From Bacteroidota bacterium (lineage in GTDB: Bacteria > Bacteroidota > Bacteroidia > Bacteroidales > JAIFNL01), in the NCBI GenBank assembly GCA_020047755.1, contig JAIFNL010000043.1, forward strand, positions 1 to 46,524: DNA of 46,524 nucleotides, in the 5' to 3' direction. The notes below the pieces were generated by a model. That model did no database searches. It saw only the letters and a list, made by a program, of their open reading frames with translations, and was not told the origin of the DNA. This document shows, in pieces, positions 35,337 to 42,508 of this stretch. Position 1 is the first letter of the stretch, and each line of letters starts with the position of its first letter. The position numbers and the translations under genes were made by a program.

Positions 35337-35618
35337 ATGAAATATGTAAAATTATTAAAAGTTGCTGACCGTGAAGCATTGGATAACTTAATGCGCACAA
35401 GTAGTAATTTTAAAGTGAGATGTAGGGCACATTGTATTATTTTGAGCGCTAAAAAATACAGAATTGAAGACCTAGCTAATATCTTTGATGTTGATAGAGA
35501 CACAGTTAGCGGTTGGGTTACAAAATGGGAAGAGCTTGGAGTTGGTGGCTTACATGACGCAGCTCGTACAGGCAGACCTCGAAAAGCGAAGACTGACGAC
35601 GAAGCAAGTGATGAATAG
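35337..35618 (+). CDS. IS630-type helix-turn-helix DNA-binding-domain protein, paralog 2
   Basis: This 93-residue paralog of the preceding gene has the same layout: MRTSSNFKVRCRAHCIIL, DLANIFDVDRDTVSGWVTKW and GLHDAARTGRPRK, then an acidic tail TDDEASDE. It again lacks a catalytic domain. The two share the region from MRTS to GRP, and the recognition helices differ only slightly (IADW versus VSGW), suggesting related or identical target DNA. The gap from paralog 1 is 97 bases, and a strong terminator follows. Confidence 0.83.
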   Translation: MKYVKLLKVADREALDNLMRTSSNFKVRCRAHCIILSAKKYRIEDLANIFDVDRDTVSGWVTKWEELGVGGLHDAARTGRPRKAKTDDEASDE

Positions 35619-35631
35619 ATTTTCGTCATAC

Positions 35632-35680
35632 AATGGACAGTTGAGCTCAAAAAAAGAAGCTTAATTGTCCATTTTTTTTT
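35632..35680 (+). terminator. Strong terminator after the second HTH gene
   Basis: AATGGACA (35632-35639) pairs with TGTCCATT (35666-35673). The inner GTTGAGCT and AGCTTAAT extend the stem with two G-T pairs, and a T-run follows. It closes the plus-strand transcription unit before the convergent moaE gene. Confidence 0.8.
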
Positions 35681-35764
35681 ATTTATCTTATTGATTTTTA
35701 GAGTATTCTTTTGAAAAAATACTTCAAAAATTGAAGTTTTTGTGTGCCTTAAAGTTTAAGAGTA

Positions 35765-36193
35765 TTATTCTGTCCAAAAATAACTTCCATCGTCTAAAAG
35801 TTCTTTTTTCCAAATAGGAATTCGAGCTTTTATTAGATTTACACTTTCTTCGAGAGCTTTGAAGGCTTCGACTCTGTGCCCTGCACTAACTAGCACAAAA
35901 AGAGAGTTTTCGCCTGCTTTTACAACTCCTACGCTGTGTTTTATGCTTATTTTTTGAACATCTTTGTACTTTTCATAAATTTCCGAAATTATGCTTTTCA
36001 TTTCATTTTCTACCATTTCTGGATAAGCCGAGTAGTTAATTTCTACCACTTTTTTGTCGTTTACCACATCGTTGCGTACTGCGCCCAAAAAAAATGCGTG
36101 CCCACCTGTTGTTTTATTTTCGGAATGTATCGAAGTTATTGCATTAACAAGTTCGTTTCCTATTGCGCCTTGGCACAAAAAAATATTTTCCAT
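35765..36193 (-). CDS. moaE: Molybdopterin synthase catalytic subunit MoaE
   Basis: MoaE with MoaD converts precursor Z (cPMP) to molybdopterin by adding two sulfurs. The 142-residue protein has GGHAFFLGAVRND (about 31-43), the central YPEMVENEM region, and IKHSVGVVKAGENSLFVLVSAGHR (about 83-106), and ends with RIPIWKKELLDDGSYFW, with the conserved IWKKE containing active-site Lys. Upstream on the same strand are repeat copy C and then moaD and mobA. MoaA, MoaC and MoeA are not in the window. Confidence 0.96.
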   Translation of the reverse strand: MENIFLCQGAIGNELVNAITSIHSENKTTGGHAFFLGAVRNDVVNDKKVVEINYSAYPEMVENEMKSIISEIYEKYKDVQKISIKHSVGVVKAGENSLFVLVSAGHRVEAFKALEESVNLIKARIPIWKKELLDDGSYFWTE

Positions 36194-36251
36194 TTATCTA
36201 TTTTTTTTTGTTTATTATTTTAAAAAAAAGGTTTTTCTCTGATTTAAGGAA

Positions 36252-36347
36252 TGAACCAAAATTAATTGTATATTTAATTTGCAAAGTGCTTAAAAATAAG
36301 CAAATAGCAAAGCATTTGTTCAAAAATTTAATAGCACTAGTGCTTAA
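36252..36347 (-). repeat. Dispersed intergenic repeat, copy C
   Basis: Read on the minus strand it runs TTAAGCACTAGTGCTATT (with a perfect 12-bp palindrome AGCACTAGTGCT), TTTGCTATTTGCTTATTTTTAAGCA (hairpin TGCTTA/TAAGCA), then TTTGCAAATTAAATATACAA and TTAATTTTGGTTCA. TTTG and TAATTTTG are 17 bases apart, close to the phylum promoter consensus. It points at moaE, whose start is 58 bases further, and so separates moaE from moaD. Confidence 0.78.
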
Positions 36348-36365
36348 TTTATTTCTAAAAAAGAA

Positions 36366-36599
36366 TCAACCGCCTGCAAAAGGAGGCAAAAGTGCTATTT
36401 CGTCTTTATGTTGAAATAAAAAATCGCCTTTTTCAATCTTTTTATTTACCGAAATTTGAAAATTGTGAGTGGCTAGTTTTGGAAATTGGGCAAATAATTT
36501 TTGTTTCAATTCCCAAATAGAGTAAATATTTTCCATTTCCATTGCATCGGTTTCAACTGCATCAGTCAAAATTCCGAAAAAAAGTATTTTTATTTTCAT
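36366..36599 (-). CDS. moaD: Molybdopterin synthase sulfur carrier subunit MoaD (ThiS/MoaD family)
   Basis: The 77-residue ubiquitin-fold protein ends in the required Gly-Gly (PPFAGG), which is activated and thiocarboxylated to donate sulfur to MoaE. The N-terminal strand (KIKILFFGILTDAV) and the EIALLPPFAGG end are typical. Its start overlaps the mobA stop by 4 bases, so translation is coupled. It is separated from moaE by repeat copy C. Confidence 0.92.
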   Translation of the reverse strand: MKIKILFFGILTDAVETDAMEMENIYSIWELKQKLFAQFPKLATHNFQISVNKKIEKGDFLFQHKDEIALLPPFAGG

Positions 36600-37207
36600 C
36601 TATTTATTGTTGGATTATTGTTATTTTGTTTGAAAAAACGCTCTGCACTTTGCAAATCGCTTATTGTATTTATGTTCGTAAATAGTTTTTCGTTGTAAAT
36701 TTTTTGATTTTCAGTTATCTCCACAAATGTTTGCCCTATTGTTTTTTCTACTTTGGGTGGCGAAAATAAATTATTTTTAATCGCATTTTCAAAATCTTGT
36801 GCCGTTTCTTTGCGAAACATTCCTATTATTGGTTCACTAATTCCCAAATGAGTGGGCGTTACAATTTTTTGATTTTCAGCATTTTCGAGCAAATAAAGAA
36901 ACATTGCTTGGCTCACAAAAGGCGTATCGCAACTGGTTATGAAGTTTATTTCGTTGCTTGATGCTTGCAAGCCAGCTTGAATTCCTGCAATAGGTCCAAT
37001 ATGCAAATAGTTGTCTTTCTGCTTTTTAGCATTTAAAAATGAATATGCTTCCGGCTCATTGGTACTGATAATGATTTCGTTGCAAAATTCCGAAAACATT
37101 TCAAATACATAGTCAATCACACGCTTGCCGTTCAATAGCAGAAGTGCTTTATTTTGCCCCATTCTGCTACTGTTGCCGCCCGCAAGTATAATTCCGGTAT
37201 AATTCAT
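36596..37207 (-). CDS. mobA: Molybdenum cofactor guanylyltransferase MobA
   Basis: MobA transfers GMP to Mo-molybdopterin, forming the MGD cofactor of DMSO-reductase-type enzymes. The 203-residue protein has the nucleotide-binding signature GIILAGGNSSRMGQNKALLLLNGK (residues 5-28) and SCDTPF (about 112-117) with the metal-binding Asp. It is the first gene of the mobA-moaD unit. The start at 37207 gives MNYTGIILAGG. A relative in the same fold (MobA-like in other pathways) is less likely given moaD and moaE neighbours. Confidence 0.94.
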   Translation of the reverse strand: MNYTGIILAGGNSSRMGQNKALLLLNGKRVIDYVFEMFSEFCNEIIISTNEPEAYSFLNAKKQKDNYLHIGPIAGIQAGLQASSNEINFITSCDTPFVSQAMFLYLLENAENQKIVTPTHLGISEPIIGMFRKETAQDFENAIKNNLFSPPKVEKTIGQTFVEITENQKIYNEKLFTNINTISDLQSAERFFKQNNNNPTINR

Positions 37208-37278
37208 TTCTTTATGAATTGTTAAATAGTTAAATAGTTTTTTTATAAAAAAATATACTAATTATTTATTTTTCATTT

Positions 37279-37304
37279 TTAATTCTTAATTCTTAATTCT
37301 TAAT
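37279..37304. repeat. Short tandem repeat at the polA stop codon
   Basis: TTAATTC occurs three times head to tail (37279-37299) followed by a partial copy (TTAAT) that includes the polA stop codon on the minus strand. Confidence 0.7.
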
Positions 37305-40071
37305 GTGCTTCTAACCAGTTGTTTCCTGTTCCTAAATCGATAGTGAGAGGCACCGAAATTTGCACCGCATTTTCCATCTCGTGCTTTACAATTTCTTTTA
37401 CCGTTTCCAATTCTGTTTTAAGAACATCAAAAACCAATTCGTCATGCACTTGCAAAATTAGTTTTGAGGCTAAATTGAGCTGTTCAAATTTTTGTTGAAT
37501 CTGAATCATTGCCATTTTGATAATGTCGGCAGCCGAGCCTTGAATGGGCGCATTAATGGCATTTCGCTCGGCAAGCCCTCGCACAATGTGGTTGCGCGAA
37601 TTTATGTCGCTCAAATAGCGTCTTCTGCCCGAAATGGTTTCCACAAATTCTTTTTCGCGGGCAAGCGCAATTTGTTTGTCCATGTAGTTTTTAATTTCGG
37701 GGTAAGTAGCCATGTAGTTGTCGATAATTTCTTTGGCTAGCCCGCGCTTGATGCCCAAATTTTCGGAAAGACCGAATGATGAAATACCATAAATAATTCC
37801 AAAGTTAGCCGATTTTGCTTGCGAGCGCATTTCTTTGCTTACTTCGCTTAAGGGGACATTGAATATTTTTGACGCTGTATCTTTGTGAATATCTGCATTT
37901 TCCGAAAAAGCTTTTATCATATTTTCCTCTTTGCTAATGTGTGCAATAATTCGCAATTCTATTTGCGAATAGTCGGCTGCAAGTAAAATATGGTCGCTGC
38001 TTCCGGCAACAAAAGCCTTGCGTATTTGTCTGCCTTTTTGGGTACGAATGGGTATATTTTGCAAATTTGGATTGGTCGAACTCAATCGCCCTGTTGCTAC
38101 ACTCGCTTGGTTGAAATGCGTGTGAAGTTTTCCCGTTTGCGGGTGAATTAATTTTGGCAAACTTTCCAAATACGTGCTTTTCAATTTTGCAAGCGACCTG
38201 TATTCAAGTATATAGCTTATAATTTCGTGTTTGTCTATTAATTTTGACAAATCTTTTTCGCTAGTGGAATATTGCTCTGTTTTTGTTTTTTTTGCATCGC
38301 TCGAAATTTGCATTTTGTCGAATAGAATTTCGCCTAACTGCTTGGGCGATGCAATGTTAAACTCTTGTCCTGCAAGTTCAAATATTTTGGTTTCAATGCC
38401 TTTTAGTTCCAAGCTTAGCTCTTCGTTTTGTTTTTCCAAAACGAGTGTGTCTAGTTTCACTCCATTTAATTCCATTTTTGCAAGTACCTTTATTAGAGGC
38501 ATTTCAATGTTCTTAGCTAAAGGAATCATTTGAACTTTTTCTAGTTCTGTGAGCAACAATTCTTTGAGTTGTAGCGAAAAATCGACTAATTCGCACGAAA
38601 AATCTTTGAGCTGTTCAGTGGCAATTTGTCGCATGTCGCCAAGTTCTGCCGCTTTTTTCCCTACCAAGTTTTCGAGCGAAAAAGCTTCGTAGCTTAAATA
38701 ATTGCGTGTTAAATTTTCAAAATTGTGATTTTGGTCTGGATATAAAACGTAGTGAGCCAGTTCGTTATCAAAAACTTCGCCTTTTAGTTCGATGTTGTAA
38801 TTGGCTAGAATTTTGATTTGGTTTTTTAAGCCATGTCCCACTTTTCCAATGTTTTGATTTTCAAAAAATGGTTTTAGTTGAGTTAAAAATACTTCTTGTT
38901 CTTGAATATTTTCACTTAAAGGGATAAAGTACGCAACACTTTTGCTAACTGCAAACGAAATGCCAGCGAGTTTTGCATTTACAAAATCGCAGCTACTCGC
39001 AATTAGCTGAAATGCAAATTCTGAATTTACTTCGAGTGTTTTTAATAATTGCTTTAATTGAATTGAGTTAGTAATCGAAATATAAGAATGTTCGCTTATT
39101 TTTATATTTTTGAACGAGCTAACAAAATCTGATTCTGATTTTAGTTCTAAACTTGTTTGTTGGTCAAATAAATTTCCTTGACTTTGTTTATTTTTCTCAA
39201 TCGAGCTGAAAATTCTTTTCGAGAGCGAATTAAATTCCAACTCTTCAAATAATTTTTCCAAAGCTGTTTTGTTGGGCTCTGTATATCTAAGTTCTTCTTC
39301 GTCGAATTGTAAAGGCACATCTATTACTATTGTAGCTAGCTTTTTAGAGAGCATTACTTGTTCTTTAAATTTAAGTAAATTTTCTTTTTGCTTGCCTTTT
39401 AGTTTTCCAATATTTTGATAAATACCTTCAATGCTTTTGTATTGAGCAATAAGCTGCTGCGATGTTTTTTCGCCAATGCCAGGCGCACCCGGAATGTTGT
39501 CGCTGGCATCACCCCAAAGCCCAAGAATATCAATGACTTGCATTGGATTTTCTATGCCAAATTTTTCTTTCACTTCTGCTACTCCCATAATATCAATGTC
39601 GTTGCCTTTGTGGCGTGGCTTGTACAGAAAAATGCCTTCTTCCACTAGTTGGCAATAATCTTTGTCGGGAGTCATCATGTAGCTTACAAAGCCTTGCGAT
39701 TTTGCAATTTTTGCAAGCGTTCCTATCACATCATCGGCTTCGTATTTGTCTATTTCATAGCGTTTTATATTAAAACCGTCGATGATATTTTTAATCAATG
39801 GAATCGACAATTTTATATCTTCTGGCGTTGGAGGTCGCTGCGCTTTGTATTGAGGAAAAATATCGTTTCTAAATGTTAAATCTTTGGGGTCGAAGGCAAT
39901 AGCTATGTGAGTCGGTTTCTCTTTCACCAAAATTTCGTGCAGCGTGTTGGTAAAGCCAAAAATTGCCGAAGTATTTAAGCCTTTCGAGTTGATGCGTGGA
40001 TTGTTTATGAAAGCGTAATACGACCTATAAATCAGCGCGTAAGCATCAAGTAGAAACAATTTTTTTTCCAT
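37300..40071 (-). CDS. polA: DNA polymerase I
   Basis: This 923-residue three-part protein has a 5'-nuclease domain (about 1-290; LDAYALIYRSYYAF, AFDPKDLTFR, YEADDVIG, TPDKDYCQL, GDASDNIPGAPGIGEKT), a middle DEDD exonuclease-type domain (about 330-510), and the polymerase domain with motif A LLAADYSQIELRI, motif B RSQAKSANFGIIYG and motif C QVHDELVFDV. It processes Okazaki fragments and fills repair gaps. In the exonuclease domain the catalytic carboxylates appear lost: FDTE is FQLI (Q355, I357), KYD is KNQ (Q418), and the third-motif Asp is L495. It should therefore lack proofreading. Confidence 0.98.
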   Translation of the reverse strand: MEKKLFLLDAYALIYRSYYAFINNPRINSKGLNTSAIFGFTNTLHEILVKEKPTHIAIAFDPKDLTFRNDIFPQYKAQRPPTPEDIKLSIPLIKNIIDGFNIKRYEIDKYEADDVIGTLAKIAKSQGFVSYMMTPDKDYCQLVEEGIFLYKPRHKGNDIDIMGVAEVKEKFGIENPMQVIDILGLWGDASDNIPGAPGIGEKTSQQLIAQYKSIEGIYQNIGKLKGKQKENLLKFKEQVMLSKKLATIVIDVPLQFDEEELRYTEPNKTALEKLFEELEFNSLSKRIFSSIEKNKQSQGNLFDQQTSLELKSESDFVSSFKNIKISEHSYISITNSIQLKQLLKTLEVNSEFAFQLIASSCDFVNAKLAGISFAVSKSVAYFIPLSENIQEQEVFLTQLKPFFENQNIGKVGHGLKNQIKILANYNIELKGEVFDNELAHYVLYPDQNHNFENLTRNYLSYEAFSLENLVGKKAAELGDMRQIATEQLKDFSCELVDFSLQLKELLLTELEKVQMIPLAKNIEMPLIKVLAKMELNGVKLDTLVLEKQNEELSLELKGIETKIFELAGQEFNIASPKQLGEILFDKMQISSDAKKTKTEQYSTSEKDLSKLIDKHEIISYILEYRSLAKLKSTYLESLPKLIHPQTGKLHTHFNQASVATGRLSSTNPNLQNIPIRTQKGRQIRKAFVAGSSDHILLAADYSQIELRIIAHISKEENMIKAFSENADIHKDTASKIFNVPLSEVSKEMRSQAKSANFGIIYGISSFGLSENLGIKRGLAKEIIDNYMATYPEIKNYMDKQIALAREKEFVETISGRRRYLSDINSRNHIVRGLAERNAINAPIQGSAADIIKMAMIQIQQKFEQLNLASKLILQVHDELVFDVLKTELETVKEIVKHEMENAVQISVPLTIDLGTGNNWLEAH

Positions 40072-40177
40072 AGTATTCTAAATTTTGTATTTGTATTTTA
40101 TTGAAAAGCATTGTTTTTTTGAGTGAACTCTATAAATTTTTTTCGATTTTTTTTTAAAATTATAGAATCCACTTGAT

Positions 40178-40627
40178 TTATTCGTTGTCTTGGGCAAACC
40201 ATTCGGCATACGAAGTGGCAGTTTCGTGCAATTTTATGCTTACTAAATTTATATTTTTAGGAAGTTGCTTTTTTATTTTCTCAGCAAAATCGGCAACCAT
40301 ATTTTCGCAAGTTGGTTGATAGTCGCAGATGATATGTCGGTCGAAAAGCGAGTTCAAATTTTTAAGTTTTTCAATATTTTCTGCCGAGTTGACAACATAA
40401 GCGTGGTCGAAAACATCGACAATTTGGCTTTTTACTATTTTTTTTAAGTCGCCAAAATCCATTACCATTCCATTTTTTGGATTTTGCGTATCGTTAATAG
40501 GCTCACCACGAACGGTTACGAAAAGTTTGTACGAGTGCCCGTGTATGTTTTTGCACAACCCATCGTAGCCAAGGAGCGAGTGCGCGGTTTCAAAGCCAAA
40601 TTCTTTAGTTAATCTAATTTTCGCCAT
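40178..40627 (-). CDS. queD: 6-carboxytetrahydropterin synthase QueD (6-pyruvoyl-tetrahydropterin synthase family)
   Basis: QueD makes 6-carboxy-5,6,7,8-tetrahydropterin from dihydroneopterin triphosphate on the route to preQ0/queuosine. In the 149-residue protein zinc ligands are H16 (FETAHS), H29 and H31 (CKNIHGHSY), with the catalytic Cys at C25, giving the QueD-type CxxxHGH. MVMDFGDLKK, DHAYV and LHETATSYAEW complete the family pattern. It could conceivably act as a PTPS-like enzyme, but CxxxHGH favours QueD. No other que gene is in the window. Confidence 0.95.
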   Translation of the reverse strand: MAKIRLTKEFGFETAHSLLGYDGLCKNIHGHSYKLFVTVRGEPINDTQNPKNGMVMDFGDLKKIVKSQIVDVFDHAYVVNSAENIEKLKNLNSLFDRHIICDYQPTCENMVADFAEKIKKQLPKNINLVSIKLHETATSYAEWFAQDNE

Positions 40628-40700
40628 TTTATTTTAGTCTTTTTCTTTTCTGTTTAAACAATTAAACAAAAATAGAATATTTTTTTTGAATCTAAAAAAA

Positions 40701-40735
40701 AAAGCCAACGACAGAAATGTCATTGGCTTTTTGTG
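40701..40735 (-). terminator. Terminator after the ArsR gene
   Basis: AAAGCCAACGACA (40701-40713) and TGTCATTGGCTTT (40718-40730) form a 13-bp stem with one mismatch around a GAAA tetraloop. Read on the minus strand it is followed by a long U-run, so it should end the arsR transcript; read on the plus strand it is weaker. Confidence 0.8.
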
Positions 40736-40785
40736 GCTATTAATTATGCTAATTATATTAATTTTGCCCAGAAGCTAACGTGTTA

Positions 40786-41103
40786 TTAGTTGCAGTCTGT
40801 ACATTTTGATAAGCACTCTACAATATTTTGAAGGTTTTGGCTTTTTAGCGAATAGAACGTGTTTTTGCCTTCCCTTTTTGAGCAAAGCACACCTTTATCT
40901 TTTAGTATTCCTAAATGATGCGAAGTTGTTGATTGTTCTATATTTAGTAATTCGTGAATTTCTGTAACCGAAAGTTTCTTGCCGTCTTCGAGCAAGCCCA
41001 AAATAGCCATGCGCATTGGGTGTGCTATTGCTTTCAACATGTTGGCAGCAAGTTCTAACTGCTCTGTTTGTAACTCAGTTATTTTCATTTTCTCTTGTAT
41101 CAT
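40786..41103 (-). CDS. ArsR-family winged-helix regulator
   Basis: I choose ATG 41103 (105 residues); a GTG at 41145 and an ATG at 41088 are in frame. The DNA-binding core is KAIAHPMRMAILGLLEDG, TEIHELLNIEQSTTSHHLGILKDKGVL (helix-turn-helix) and the wing KREGKNTFYSLK. Metal-sensing Cys motifs of classical ArsR (ELCVCDL) are missing, but a Cys-rich tail ends VECLSKCTDCN and another Cys sits in GVLCSKREGK, so metal or thiol sensing is possible. No obvious target operon is adjacent; it is terminated by its own hairpin. Confidence 0.9.
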   Translation of the reverse strand: MIQEKMKITELQTEQLELAANMLKAIAHPMRMAILGLLEDGKKLSVTEIHELLNIEQSTTSHHLGILKDKGVLCSKREGKNTFYSLKSQNLQNIVECLSKCTDCN

Positions 41104-41145
41104 GTTAAGTATTTTAATAATTTTTACAAATGTAGATATATTCAC

Positions 41146-41528
41146 AATTTAATTCAATGATTTTTATCATATAAATTCAAATTTCTATATGTTTCGATAT
41201 GTTTATAGTATTTTTAATTTTTTTTATGAAAAAAAATGTTAATTGCTGATATTACTTGTTTTAAAAGTTTCAATAAAAAGTTTTTTTCAAAAAAATGTTG
41301 GGCTCTTTTTATTTCGATAAATAATGTATCTTTGATAAATTATTTGCTGAAAAAATAACCATTTGTTCTTTTTGAATATTTATTTTAGAGAAATTATATT
41401 TTTTGTTATTTTTGAAGAAATTTTTACTTTAGAATGAATAATTTTATTTTAACTAAATTGTAGTTGATATTTTCTATTTATTTGATTTTTAATTGAAAAA
41501 GAAGTTTATATTTTGAATTTGAAATTTC
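41146..41528. other. Divergent intergenic region between arsR and the polyprenyl synthase gene
   Basis: This spacer of about 380 bases is AT-rich and holds no gene that I can support. A perfect -7 type element TATCTTTG lies at 41327-41334, but no TTTG is found at the right distance upstream. It may serve the synthase gene with a long leader. Confidence 0.4.
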
Positions 41529-42503
41529 ATGTCGCTATTAGATAAAATACAAAAACCAATTGAATCGGAAATGAAAAGTTTTGTTCCTTATTTTAAGGAA
41601 TCGATGAAGAGTAAAGTTCCGCTTTTGAGTATAATAACTAATTATATATTAAGAGGTAAAGGAAAACAAATGCGTCCTATGTTTGTTTTTCTTTCGGCTA
41701 AATTGTGTGGAGAAATTACAAAATCGACTTATAATGCCGCAGTGATGATTGAAATGCTTCATACCGCAACACTTATTCACGACGATGTGGTTGATAATTC
41801 TGACGAAAGGCGTGGATTTTTCTCAGTCAAAGCACTTTGGCGTTCTAAAATAGCCGTTTTGGTTGGTGATTATATGCTCGGAAAAGGAATGCTTTTGGCT
41901 GTTGAAAATGAGGAGTATAGCTTGCTGAAAATTATTTCAAATGCAGTGCGCGAAATGAGCGAAGGCGAACTTTTGCAAATAGAAAAGGCAAGGCGTTTGG
42001 ATATCGACGAATCGATTTATTTTGAAATCATTAGAAAAAAAACGGCTGTTTTGATTGCTTCATGTACCGAAATTGGAGCAAAATCGGTAAATGCTAGTAA
42101 TGAGCAGGTTGAGAAAATGCGTCTTTTTGGCGAATACGTAGGCATTGCTTTTCAAATTAGAGACGATATTTTTGATTATCAAAAAACTAACGTGATAGGA
42201 AAGCCAACCGGAAATGATATTCAGGAGAAAAAAATGACTTTACCTATTATTTATGCCATAAACAATGCACCTTTGTCAGAAAAGAGGCAAGTTTTGAGAG
42301 CTATAAATAATTATAAAAAAGATTCCAAAACGGTTGAAAATATCATTAAATTTGTAGTAGAAAAAGGTGGAATTGATTATGCTCAAAAAGTGATGCTTGC
42401 TTATCATGCAAAAGCGATGGATATTTTAGCTACTTTTGCCGATTCGCAAGCAAAAACATCATTGGTCGAATTGCTAAATTATACGGTAAGCCGCAAAAAA
42501 TAA
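41529..42503 (+). CDS. Polyprenyl (octaprenyl-type) diphosphate synthase
   Basis: This trans-prenyltransferase of 324 residues adds isopentenyl units to an allylic diphosphate to form the side chain of menaquinone or ubiquinone; the phylum uses menaquinones. First Asp-rich motif: LIHDDVVDNSDERRG (DDxxD with DNSDERR typical of polyprenyl synthases). Second motif: FQIRDDIFDY. KGKQMRPMFVFLSAKL provides the IPP-binding region. Product length cannot be read directly. Its 3' end is 5 bases from the convergent STAND-like gene. Confidence 0.93.
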   Translation: MSLLDKIQKPIESEMKSFVPYFKESMKSKVPLLSIITNYILRGKGKQMRPMFVFLSAKLCGEITKSTYNAAVMIEMLHTATLIHDDVVDNSDERRGFFSVKALWRSKIAVLVGDYMLGKGMLLAVENEEYSLLKIISNAVREMSEGELLQIEKARRLDIDESIYFEIIRKKTAVLIASCTEIGAKSVNASNEQVEKMRLFGEYVGIAFQIRDDIFDYQKTNVIGKPTGNDIQEKKMTLPIIYAINNAPLSEKRQVLRAINNYKKDSKTVENIIKFVVEKGGIDYAQKVMLAYHAKAMDILATFADSQAKTSLVELLNYTVSRKK

Positions 42504-42508
42504 GATAG

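Noticed and set aside
35936-36414. Several plus-strand frames opposite moaE and moaD
   Set aside because: They are Phe/Tyr/Cys-rich mirrors of the minus-strand molybdopterin genes and the AT-rich repeat.
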